A stretch of DNA of 64,000 nt from Nonomuraea soli. GTDB lineage: Bacteria; Actinomycetota; Actinomycetes; Streptosporangiales; Streptosporangiaceae. The notes beneath the pieces are model-generated. The model saw nothing but the letters and a program-made list of their open reading frames with translations, searched no databases and was not told where the DNA came from. Positions 41,319 through 48,874 of the stretch are shown here, piece by piece. Position 1 is the stretch's first letter. Each line of letters opens with the position of its first letter. Position numbers and translations under genes: made by a program. The stretch covers positions 158,970 to 222,969 of the forward strand of contig NZ_JACDUR010000005.1 of assembly GCF_013761175.1 (NCBI RefSeq), in the 5' to 3' direction.

Positions 41319-41840
41319 GTGCGCGCCTCCGATCACGACCGCGATCTGACCGTCGAGCGCCTGCAGGTGGCCTTCACCGAAGGGCGGCTCACACCGGTCG
41401 AGATGGATCAGCGCCTGGAGCGGGCCCTGGCGGCCCGGACGCACGACGAGTTGGAGGGACTGCTCGCCGATCTCCCGGCGCCGGCCAAGCTGGTCCATCT
41501 GGAGTCCAAGAACGGCTCGCTGCAGCGCGCCGGAGACTGGGAGGTGCCCAGGACGCTGCGGGTCGTGTCCAAGTACGGCAGCGCGGACCTGGACATGTCC
41601 GAGGCCCGCTGCCTCCATCCCATCGTCGAGGTGCGGTTCGAGCTGGCGTACGGCTCGGCGAAGATCGTGCTTCCGGTGGGCGCCTCCGCCGACGCCGACG
41701 AGTTGCGCACCGGGTGGGGATCCGTCTCACTGGAGGTGTCCCAGCATTCCGGGATGCCGCACGTGCGCGTGACCGGGGAGTTGTCGTACGGGAACCTGGT
41801 CGTGCGCTATCCGCGCAAGCGCTGGTTCACCCAGTCATGA
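41319..41840 (+). CDS. DUF1707 (SHOCT-like) protein
   Basis: A 173-residue protein. The N-terminal DUF1707 domain is MRASDHDRDLTVERLQVAFT followed by EGRLTPVEMDQRLERALAAR and THDELEGLLADLP. The rest is a beta-rich domain (SKYGSADLDMSEARC; ELAYGSAKIVLPVG) resembling the cell-wall-active antibiotic response protein C-terminal region. No membrane helix is present. Such proteins are common in actinomycetes and have no established role. The start is the GTG at 41319. Its 3' end overlaps the convergent oxygenase gene. Confidence 0.85.
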   Translation: MRASDHDRDLTVERLQVAFTEGRLTPVEMDQRLERALAARTHDELEGLLADLPAPAKLVHLESKNGSLQRAGDWEVPRTLRVVSKYGSADLDMSEARCLHPIVEVRFELAYGSAKIVLPVGASADADELRTGWGSVSLEVSQHSGMPHVRVTGELSYGNLVVRYPRKRWFTQS

Positions 41841-42904
41841 AATTTCTGGATGTGGTGCTCGCTCGGGACGAGCACGCCGCCGTCGCGGTAGGCCCGTGAC
41901 GACATGCCCGGCTGGGTCTGTTCGCAGGCTTCGAAGTCCTGCTCGTTGACGCGGTGGAAGAGCTCCACCGACTTGTCCAGATTTTTACTGACAACGTCGG
42001 GGTGGTAGAGCCAGTCGCACTCCACGATCGTGCGGTCGGCCTCCAGCGGGAACATGCGGTGCAGGATGACGTGGTCGGGCACCAGGTTGATGAAGACCTG
42101 CGGCTTGACGGTGATGGCGTAGTAGCGGCGGTCCTGCTCGTCGCTCACGTCGGGGAGCTTGGCGAAGCCCCTGGAACCGTCGATGGTGAAGCCCTCGGCC
42201 TTCTCGGCGAACAGGGCGCCGTGGCCGACGTAGTACTGCGCCGCGAAGCCGCCCGCGAACTCCGGCAGCACCGCCGTCAGCTCGGGGTGGATCGTGGCGC
42301 AGTGGTAGCACTCCATGAAGTTCTCGACGATCAGCTTCCAGTTGGCCTTCACGTCGTAGACGATGCGCCTGCCCAGGGCGAGCTTGTCGACGTGGTATCG
42401 GTCGATGGCCGCCGGGTCGCCCAGGCGCTCGGTGGCGGCGCCCTTGACGCTCTCCTCGAAGTCCGGCGGCTCGTCGGCCAGGCAGAGCCAGGTGTAGCCG
42501 AGCCACTCGCGCAGGTGCACGGGGAGCATGCCGTACCTGACCCGGTCGATGTCGGGCATCTTGACGAGGTTGGGCGCGGCGACCAGGGTGCCGTCGAGGT
42601 CGTAGGCCCAGGCGTGGTAGCTGCACCTGATGGTCCGCTTGACCTCGCCCGACTCCTCGGGGCACAGGCGCGCGCCGCGGTGGCGGCAGACGTTGAGGAA
42701 GGCGCGTAAACGATCGTCGCGGCCCCTGACGACGATCACGCTCTCGCGGCCGATTCTGACGGTCTTGAAGGCTCCTGGCCTGGTCAGCTCGTCGGATCTG
42801 ACGGCGCAGTGCCAGAGGGATTCGAAGATCCTGCGCTGTTCCTCGGCGAAGATCTCGGGGTCGGTGTAGGAGCGGCCGGGCAGGGTGGGGATCAGACTCG
42901 ACAC
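41807..42904 (-). CDS. Rieske-type aromatic-ring/glycine-betaine oxygenase alpha subunit
   Basis: About 365 residues. The Rieske [2Fe-2S] site is CRHRGARL ... CSYHAW (Cys73, His75, Cys94, His97) and the mononuclear iron site is ENFMECYHCATIHPEL (His201, His206). Sequence style and length match the glycine betaine/choline/stachydrine monooxygenase group rather than naphthalene dioxygenases. The start GTG 42904 is chosen because GTGGAG precedes it by six bases; the open frame begins at TTG 42949, but that would place a palindromic operator inside the coding sequence. A reductase partner is not adjacent. The FAD monooxygenase gene lies upstream on the same strand, so they may act on one pathway. 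Confidence 0.85.
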   Translation of the reverse strand: MSSLIPTLPGRSYTDPEIFAEEQRRIFESLWHCAVRSDELTRPGAFKTVRIGRESVIVVRGRDDRLRAFLNVCRHRGARLCPEESGEVKRTIRCSYHAWAYDLDGTLVAAPNLVKMPDIDRVRYGMLPVHLREWLGYTWLCLADEPPDFEESVKGAATERLGDPAAIDRYHVDKLALGRRIVYDVKANWKLIVENFMECYHCATIHPELTAVLPEFAGGFAAQYYVGHGALFAEKAEGFTIDGSRGFAKLPDVSDEQDRRYYAITVKPQVFINLVPDHVILHRMFPLEADRTIVECDWLYHPDVVSKNLDKSVELFHRVNEQDFEACEQTQPGMSSRAYRDGGVLVPSEHHIQKFHDWVNQRLRG

Positions 42905-42923
42905 AGATGGCTCCACAGTTTGT

Positions 42924-42936
42924 TGCGTAATACGCA
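42924..42936. promoter_or_regulatory. Palindromic operator candidate before the Rieske oxygenase gene
   Basis: Perfect inverted repeat TGCGTA-A-TACGCA. It lies between the end of the FAD monooxygenase gene and the likely start of the oxygenase gene, with a further TGCGT half-site at about 42952. This suggests the oxygenase has its own regulated promoter. It differs from the AGTATC/GATACT site near the TetR gene, so it is probably read by another regulator. Confidence 0.5.
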
Positions 42937-42958
42937 CTGCGTTGCTCAATATGCGTCT

Positions 42959-44110
42959 TTACCGGGACGTGGTCAAGAGGTAGGTGCTCGACCTGCGCAG
43001 GAACGTGGTGAACACCGAGCTCATCACGGCATCCGGCATGGGAGGAGCCGGATAGTTCGACATCTCCAGGCCCGCCATGAGCGCGGGCAGGCGCACCACC
43101 TTCGTGCGCTCGCGCTCGTAGCGGCGCAGGTCGCCGATGCCGCGGGCCAGGGCCCAGGCGTCCTCCAGCGCCTGGTTGGCGCCCATCGCCATCGCCGGCG
43201 GCATGCTGTGCGCGGCGTCGCCGGCCAGCGTCGTCGGCCCCCTGCCCCAGACCTTCGGCACACGATGCTTGACGTGCGCGAACGACGGAGGCGCCGAGAC
43301 CAGGCCCAGCAGCGTGGAGACCGGGTCGGCCCAGCCGCCGAACAGGCCCTTCAGCGCGGGCATCGGGTCGGTCTCGTCGGTCCAGAGCCGGCGGCCGGGC
43401 CTGGAACGCACATCGAACCACCACAGCAGGCGGCCGGAGCCGGCGGGCGCCAGACCGAACAGGCCGGCGCGGCCGACCATCATGGTGACCGTGTGCTGGA
43501 CGCCCTCGCCGAGACGGCCCCTGACCTTCGGGCCGGCCACGCCGTCGAGGAAACGCCACCTCGGCTCTCCTTGCAGGTAGCCCTGCCAGGTCACCCAGCC
43601 GCTGGGACGCGCGGGATCCTCGTCCCGCAACGCCCGCCGTACGACAGAGCGGCGGCCGTCGGCGCCCACCAGCACGTCGCCGCCGACCGTCGTGCCGTCG
43701 GCGAGCCGCACCTGCGCCCTGTCGGGGTCGGCCGAGGCGATGGTGGCGCCGTAGGTGACCTCGACGTCCTCGGCGAGCAGCTCCACGAGGTCCTGGCGGG
43801 CGATGTGCCAGGAGGGGGCGCCCAGGCGCCGCTCCGCCACGGCGAGGTCGACGCCGGCGCGGCGGGGGCCGCGTGGCGAGAGGGTCTGCATCTCGCGCAG
43901 CCTGCTGCCCTTGCGGCCGGGGTCGACGCCCAGACGCTCCAGGATCGTGCTCGCTCCCGGCCAGATGCTGATCGACCCGCCCGTGGCGCGCGGCTCGGGG
44001 GCCTCCTCGAAGACCTCGACATGGTGGCCCTCGGATCTCAGGGCCCTGGCCGTGGCGAGTCCCGCGACTCCGGCGCCGATGACGACTACTCTCTTTGTTT
44101 TGATACCCAC
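42959..44110 (-). CDS. FAD-dependent monooxygenase (PHBH-fold aromatic hydroxylase-like)
   Basis: A 383-residue flavoprotein. The N-terminal Rossmann motif is VVVIGAGVAGLATARALRSE, the DG motif is DVLVGADGRRSVVRRAL, and the GD motif is TTLAGDAAHSMPPAMAMGAN. These three define class A flavin monooxygenases. The start GTG 44110 is preferred, since GTG 44134 would place the TetR operator within the coding sequence. It is divergent from the TetR gene and shares its operator region, so it is very probably controlled by it. The Rieske oxygenase gene follows on the same strand. Confidence 0.88.
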   Translation of the reverse strand: MGIKTKRVVVIGAGVAGLATARALRSEGHHVEVFEEAPEPRATGGSISIWPGASTILERLGVDPGRKGSRLREMQTLSPRGPRRAGVDLAVAERRLGAPSWHIARQDLVELLAEDVEVTYGATIASADPDRAQVRLADGTTVGGDVLVGADGRRSVVRRALRDEDPARPSGWVTWQGYLQGEPRWRFLDGVAGPKVRGRLGEGVQHTVTMMVGRAGLFGLAPAGSGRLLWWFDVRSRPGRRLWTDETDPMPALKGLFGGWADPVSTLLGLVSAPPSFAHVKHRVPKVWGRGPTTLAGDAAHSMPPAMAMGANQALEDAWALARGIGDLRRYERERTKVVRLPALMAGLEMSNYPAPPMPDAVMSSVFTTFLRRSSTYLLTTSR

Positions 44111-44123
44111 AGTATCTGATACT
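44111..44123. promoter_or_regulatory. TetR operator candidate between divergent genes
   Basis: Perfect inverted repeat AGTATC-T-GATACT, with a third half-site GATAC at 44102-44106. It sits in the short gap between the FAD monooxygenase start (44110) and the TetR start (44136), the usual place for an autoregulatory TetR operator that also controls the divergent gene. Confidence 0.65.
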
Positions 44124-44135
44124 AGGAGTCTCACT

Positions 44136-44684
44136 ATGCCTCGTCAACCCGACCCGGACGTGGATCAGCGGATCCGGCGCGCGGCCGTGGCGATGTTGTT
44201 GTCGCGCGGGCTGGACTTCACGATGGACGAGGTGGCGCTGGCGGCCGGGGTCGGCAGGGCCAGCGTCTTCCGCCGGTACGCCACCAAACGTGACCTGCTG
44301 CTGGAGGCGATGCGAGGGCTGACCGACTCCTCCGTCGCCACGCCCGACACCGGCTCGTTCCGCGGCGACCTGCTGGCCATCGTGCGCGAGACCATGACCG
44401 CGTGGAGCGCCATGGGGGCGGTCTCACTCCAGATGTACGGCGCTGCCGGGCAGGATCCGGAGGTGGCCGAGATCATGCGCACGATGATGCGGGACCGGCT
44501 GCGTCACGACTGGGGCATCTTCGACCGGGCCCTGGCCAGGGGGGAGCTGCGGCCCGACGTCGACCCGTGGCTGTTGACCGACCTGAGCGTCGGGTTCATC
44601 ACCTATCGGGGCATGCTGCGCATCGACTTCCCGACCCCGGAGGAGGTCGTCGACGTGCTGATCGCCGGATTCGGAGTGCATTGA
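44136..44684 (+). CDS. TetR-family transcriptional regulator
   Basis: A 182-residue repressor. The helix-turn-helix FTMDEVALAAGVGRASVFRR lies at about residues 29-48, followed by YATKRDLLLEAM as in TetR family proteins; the rest is an all-helical ligand and dimer domain. AGGAG lies seven bases before the ATG. It is divergent from the FAD monooxygenase gene, with a palindromic operator between them, so it probably represses that gene and itself until an aromatic-type ligand is bound. Confidence 0.9.
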   Translation: MPRQPDPDVDQRIRRAAVAMLLSRGLDFTMDEVALAAGVGRASVFRRYATKRDLLLEAMRGLTDSSVATPDTGSFRGDLLAIVRETMTAWSAMGAVSLQMYGAAGQDPEVAEIMRTMMRDRLRHDWGIFDRALARGELRPDVDPWLLTDLSVGFITYRGMLRIDFPTPEEVVDVLIAGFGVH

Positions 44685-44720
44685 TGGGTGACGATCGCCG
44701 GGCCGTTGTCATCGCGGGGC

Positions 44721-46073
44721 TCAGTCGGTGATCTTCGTCGGGTCGATCTCCTTGACTCTGCCGACGAACATCCAGTTGATCACCCAGAGCACCACACCCA
44801 CGCCGACCAGCACGGCCGCACGCAGGTAGACGTCACCGGCGCGCCCGGTGACGGGCAGCGCCAGGAACAGGCACACCACAGCGCCCAGCACCGGCGCCCA
44901 GGTCGGCGCCCGGTAGTGCTGGTGCTCCACGTCCTCACGACGCAGGGCCAGCACGCACACGTTCACCAGCGCGAACACGCACAGCAGCAGAAGCACCGTC
45001 GTGTCGGCCAGCGGAGTGATGTCACTGGCCGAGGCGACCAGGATGGCCGCGATGCCGATCGTGAACACGATGGCCACCCATGGCGTGCTGCGCGTCGGAT
45101 GCACCGCCCCGAAGAACGGCGGAATGATCTTCTGCCGGGCCATGCCGTACACCAGCCTGGAGGCCATCAGCATGTTGATCAGCGCCGTGTTGCCCACGGC
45201 GAGCAGCGCGATCGCCGCGAACACCTTCGGCGGGAACGCCAGGCCCGCCACCTTGACCACCTCCAGCAGCGGCCCCGACGACGACACCAGCGTCTTGGTG
45301 TCGACCAGCATCGTCGCCGTGAAGGCCACCGCCATGTAGATCAGAGCCGCCGCCACCAGGCCGCCGAACAGCGCACGCGGGAAGTCACGCTGCGGATCCT
45401 TCGCCTCCTCGGCCAGGTTGACCGAGTCCTCGAAGCCCAGCAGCGCGTAGAAGGCCAGAGCCGTACCGCCCAGAACGCCCAGGAACGCGCCGTTGGCCGG
45501 ATGGAACTCGATCGCCCGCGCCGGCTCCCCGTCGCCCGTGATCAGGGCCCAGACACCGATCGCGACGATCACCAGCAGGCCGAACGCCTCGATGATCGTC
45601 AGCACGACGTTGACCTTGACCGACTCCGAGATGCCCGCGAAGTTCACCAGCGCCACCAGGGCGAGGAAGATGAACGCGCCCACGAGCACCGGCAGCGTCA
45701 CGAACTCCGCCAGATACCGCCCGCCGAACGCCCGCGCCGCGGCACTGGCCGAGGTGATGCCGCTCATCATGACGGTGAACGCGACGATAAAGGTCAGGAA
45801 CGGGATGTTGAACGCTTTGTTCGTGTAGAGCGCCGCACCTGCCGCGTGAGGGTACTTGCCGACGAGCTCGGCATAGGAGGTCGCCGTCAGCGCGGCGAGG
45901 ACGAACGCGACGATGAACGGCAGCCACAACGCCCCGCCGACGTGCCCGGCCACCTTTCCGACCAGCGCGTAGATGCCCGCGCCGAGGATGTCGCCGATCA
46001 CGAAGAGCAGCAGGACCTTACGCCCGATGACGCGCTTCAACGACGGCTGTTGGGCAGCCTCACCAGTGACCAT
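44721..46073 (-). CDS. APC-superfamily amino acid permease
   Basis: A 450-residue transporter with about 12 helices. It starts with LKRVIGRKVLLLFVIGDILG and AGIYALVGKVAGHVGGALWL, followed by TATSYAELVGKYPHAAGAAL, matching the APC family (cationic amino acid transporter-like group). The conserved FYALLGFEDSVNLAEEAKDP loop is present. Its substrate is not predictable from sequence. It is convergent with the TetR gene (36 bp gap) and divergent from the small lipoprotein gene. Confidence 0.88.
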   Translation of the reverse strand: MVTGEAAQQPSLKRVIGRKVLLLFVIGDILGAGIYALVGKVAGHVGGALWLPFIVAFVLAALTATSYAELVGKYPHAAGAALYTNKAFNIPFLTFIVAFTVMMSGITSASAAARAFGGRYLAEFVTLPVLVGAFIFLALVALVNFAGISESVKVNVVLTIIEAFGLLVIVAIGVWALITGDGEPARAIEFHPANGAFLGVLGGTALAFYALLGFEDSVNLAEEAKDPQRDFPRALFGGLVAAALIYMAVAFTATMLVDTKTLVSSSGPLLEVVKVAGLAFPPKVFAAIALLAVGNTALINMLMASRLVYGMARQKIIPPFFGAVHPTRSTPWVAIVFTIGIAAILVASASDITPLADTTVLLLLCVFALVNVCVLALRREDVEHQHYRAPTWAPVLGAVVCLFLALPVTGRAGDVYLRAAVLVGVGVVLWVINWMFVGRVKEIDPTKITD

Positions 46074-46171
46074 AACGATCCCCTACCCGATGTTGGCGAA
46101 GTGAAAGCGGGCCTCAAGCGGTGGTCCATAATGTCCGCTTGTCGCAAATCCGAATCGAAGGAACGCACCCC

Positions 46172-46537
46172 ATGAAGACCAAGATCGGAGTCGGCCTCGC
46201 CGGACTCGTTCTGATCGGCCTGACCACCTCGTGTGGCGCCGTCGGCCAGGCAGTCGACTGCAACGCCGCCGTCACCGAGGCCAACAAGATCGTCACCACG
46301 TGGAGTGGCAGCGTCGCCAGCATCGCCACGGACCCGGCCGCCTTCGAGAAGTCCACGAAGGAGGCGGCCTCCCAGCTGAAGACCCTCGCCGGGAAGTACG
46401 ACGGCGACCTGGCCGGCGGCATCAACGACCTGGCCGCGATCGTCGAGAGCGTCGACGCCTCCAACCCCGCGGGGATGGCCGACATCGCGACCAAGTCCCA
46501 GAGCGCCCAGACCAAGCTCGCCGCGGCCTGCTCCTGA
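46172..46537 (+). CDS. Small secreted lipoprotein
   Basis: A 121-residue protein. The signal peptide MKTKIGVGLAGLVLIGLTTS ends in lipobox LTTSC (Cys21). The mature region is helical and Ala/Ser/Asp-rich (KIVTTWSGSVASIATDPAAF, AAIVESVDASNPAGM) with two other cysteines (VDCNAAV and the penultimate Cys). The start was set at the signal peptide Met. Strong hairpins follow its stop, so it is a single-gene transcript. Function unknown; similar small lipoproteins occur in related genomes. Confidence 0.78.
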   Translation: MKTKIGVGLAGLVLIGLTTSCGAVGQAVDCNAAVTEANKIVTTWSGSVASIATDPAAFEKSTKEAASQLKTLAGKYDGDLAGGINDLAAIVESVDASNPAGMADIATKSQSAQTKLAAACS

Positions 46538-46548
46538 CCCTGTGACCT

Positions 46549-46594
46549 GCGGCCGCCGTACCGCCTGTGGGGGGCAGAGCGGTGCGGCGGCCGC
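46549..46594 (+). terminator. Long hairpin after lipoprotein gene
   Basis: A 16-bp stem with one mismatch (G-U pair in RNA): GCGGCCGCCGTACCGC at 46549-46564 and its complement at 46579-46594, with a 14-base loop. It begins 11 bases after the lipoprotein stop. Confidence 0.7.
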
Positions 46595-46677
46595 ACCCAC
46601 GCAGAGCGGCTCGCCGACCGCGGCCGTCGCACCCGCACAGAGCGGGACGGCGAACGCAGCGGTCGCACCGCCCGATC

Positions 46678-46709
46678 GGCCCGCGTGTCCTCCTGGAGGG
46701 ACGCGGGCC
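46678..46709 (+). terminator. Second hairpin terminator with short T tract
   Basis: Nine-base perfect inverted repeat GGCCCGCGT (46678-46686) and ACGCGGGCC (46701-46709), followed by TTTCGCTGT. It may back up the preceding hairpin. The sequence between the two hairpins contains imperfect repeats of GCGGCCGTCGCACCC-type units and no convincing gene. Confidence 0.65.
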
Positions 46710-46843
46710 TTTCGCTGTCCCCACCGCCCACCCTTCACAGGGCTACATCGACCGCGTAGGCGCCGCTCACCCCGTCCCCACTTATCCACAACCCGCCGCG
46801 CGGCCAGTCCCACAGCTGGACACCCCCATATACCCTTCTGCCC

Positions 46844-48301
46844 GTGGCAACCGACACCCTGGTCCGCGCGACCCCGAAGCTCAGCCTCCAGCAGCGCCAC
46901 CCGATCTGGCTCGGGACCATCAGCGTGCTGGCAGCGGCGATCTACGCGGTCCTCGGCCTCGTCAAGCTCGGCATCTTCCGCGCCACCACCTTCGACCTGG
47001 TCATCGTCGACCAGGCCGTGCGCAACTACGCGAAATTCCTCCCCGGCTACATCCCGTCGATCGGCATCTGGCACGGCAGAGGGCTCGACTATCCGCAGAT
47101 AGCCGACCACTTCTCCCCCATCTACGCCCTGCTGGCGCCCTTCTACTGGATCCACGACGGCCCCACGACGCTGATCATCGCCCAGGCGGTGCTGTTCGCC
47201 TCGGCGATCCCCTTCATCTGGCTGTTCACCCGCCGCCTGCTCGGCACCGGCCCCGCCTACCTGGTGGCGGTGGCCTACGCCCTGTCATGGCCGGTCGCCC
47301 AGGCGGTCAACTTCGACGTGCACGAGGTGATGTTCGTCCCGCTCCTGACGGCCATCGTCATCGAGCGCTACCAGGCGGGCCGACTCCTGCCCTGCTACCT
47401 GGCCCTCTTCGGCCTCCTCCTCGTCAAGGAGGACATGGGCCTGATGGTGGCGGGCTTCGGCCTCTACGTCCTGACCCGGCGCGAGTGGGCCCACGGGACC
47501 ATCATGATCCTCTCCGGCTTCACCGCGGCGGTCCTCACACGTGGCGTCATCATGCCCGCGGTCGGCGGACAGCTGAGCGACTTCTGGGCCTACAGCCAGT
47601 TCGGTCCCACTCCCGGCAGCGCCGCCATCGGCATGATCACCCACCCGTTCCAGGTGATCGACACCCTGTTCGCCACCGAGGGCAAAACCGGCACGATCTT
47701 CTTCCTGCTGTGGCCGACGCTCCTGCTCTGTCTGCTGTCCCCGTTGACGCTGATGGCGCTCCCCCACCTGCTGGAGCGCTTCCTCGGCAGCTGGACCCAG
47801 TGGCACGCGGCCGACTACCAGTACAACGCCTTCACCGTGGTCGTCCTGCTGCTCGCCGGCGTCGACGGCTTCGCCCGGCTGCTGCGGTGGCTCAAGCGCG
47901 GCGACGACCGAGCCTGGAAGCTGGCCTGGTCACTCGGCGTCCTCGCCGTCGCTCTCACCCTCGTCCCCCGCTTCGCCTTCGGCCAACTGCTGTCCCCGGC
48001 CTTCTACCGCGGCGACCCCCTCAAGACCGCCGCCGCTGCGGAGGCGGCCGGCCGCGTACCCGACGGCGTGACGGTCGCCACGGTCAACTACATGGGTCCC
48101 GCCCTCACCGACCGCACCACCGTGCTGCTCCTGCGCCCCGGCTTCAGCTACCCGGCCCCATGGATCGTGGCCGACACCCAACGCTGGGAGTTCCCGTACG
48201 GCTCCGCGGCCCAGCAGGCGGCGCAGGTGGAGGAACTGGTGGCCGCCGGGTACGAGCGCGTCTTCGAGCGCAACGGCGTGGTGGTGCTCCGGCGCCCGTG
48301 A
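46844..48301 (+). CDS. DUF2079 integral membrane protein (first paralogue)
   Basis: A 485-residue protein with about nine membrane helices. Family hallmarks are the TTFDLVIVDQAVRNYAKF stretch, QIADHFSPIYALLAPFYWIH and NFDVHEVMFVPLLTAIVIER. DUF2079 belongs to the GT-C glycosyltransferase-like clan, with conserved Asp/His in the first outside loop (IADHFSP), so it may transfer sugars from lipid-linked donors at the outer face. This is inference from clan membership. GTG 46844 was chosen; no SD stands out. The coding strand strongly prefers C at third positions. Confidence 0.8.
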   Translation: MATDTLVRATPKLSLQQRHPIWLGTISVLAAAIYAVLGLVKLGIFRATTFDLVIVDQAVRNYAKFLPGYIPSIGIWHGRGLDYPQIADHFSPIYALLAPFYWIHDGPTTLIIAQAVLFASAIPFIWLFTRRLLGTGPAYLVAVAYALSWPVAQAVNFDVHEVMFVPLLTAIVIERYQAGRLLPCYLALFGLLLVKEDMGLMVAGFGLYVLTRREWAHGTIMILSGFTAAVLTRGVIMPAVGGQLSDFWAYSQFGPTPGSAAIGMITHPFQVIDTLFATEGKTGTIFFLLWPTLLLCLLSPLTLMALPHLLERFLGSWTQWHAADYQYNAFTVVVLLLAGVDGFARLLRWLKRGDDRAWKLAWSLGVLAVALTLVPRFAFGQLLSPAFYRGDPLKTAAAAEAAGRVPDGVTVATVNYMGPALTDRTTVLLLRPGFSYPAPWIVADTQRWEFPYGSAAQQAAQVEELVAAGYERVFERNGVVVLRRP

Positions 48302-48426
48302 GGTGTCGTGGCTACGCCACGCACGGCACGCAGGGAGTGGCGGGCGCTCGCAGCCCTCGCGGCTTCATGGCACGGCACGCCTGGCACGGCGCGCCTGGCA
48401 CGGCGTGCCTGGTGCGGCGCCCCGCC

Positions 48427-48660
48427 GTCACAGCAGCCGTCGTCACAACACCCCGCCACCACAGCACCCCGTCACCACAACACCCCCGTCGCCACAGCAC
48501 CCCGCCACCACAGAAGCCGTCGCCACAGCACCCCGTCGCCACAGCACCCCGTCACCACAACACCCCGCCACCACAACACCCCATCGCCACAACAACCCCG
48601 CCGCCGCAGAAGCCGTCGCCACAGCACCCCGTCACCACAGTGCCCCGCCGCCGCGGAAGC
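48427..48660. repeat. 16-bp degenerate minisatellite between DUF2079 genes
   Basis: About a dozen copies of a 16-bp unit close to GTCGCCACAGCACCCC, with scattered substitutions and a few shorter variants (for example GCCACCACAGAAGCC). It fills the 48.3-48.9 kb gap together with an upstream CCTGGCACGGCG repeat around 48370-48421 and a 6-bp hairpin, CGTGGC-TAC-GCCACG, right after the first stop codon. Sixteen is not a multiple of three and no start site is visible, so it is non-coding. There is no spacer structure, so it is not CRISPR. Confidence 0.85.
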
Positions 48661-48874
48661 GGCCCCAGACGCAGCAACGTCAGCTCACCACCCCTCTCCC
48701 CCGCCACCTCGGCGCTTCGTGTGCGGTGTGTCGTGGGCAGCGGATGCGGTCGTTGGCGAGCAGGGACCTGTTGTTGGCGTGCAGGGGCCAGTTGGCGCCA
48801 TAAGTCAACGACCCGCGCCTGAACTGGCATAGGGTGCTCGGCACCTACAAATCCCTTCTAACCCCCTCCTATAC
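48661..48874. other. Upstream region of second DUF2079 gene
   Basis: About 210 bp between the minisatellite and the next start. No gene is visible. The final 60 bases before 48875 (containing TACAAATCCCTTCTAACCCC and a TATACA hexamer near 48870) are the most AT-rich part and probably hold the promoter. Confidence 0.45.

Noticed and set aside
48427..48660. CRISPR array.
   Set aside because: The repeats are 16 bp, degenerate and directly adjacent, with no unique spacers and no cas genes nearby.
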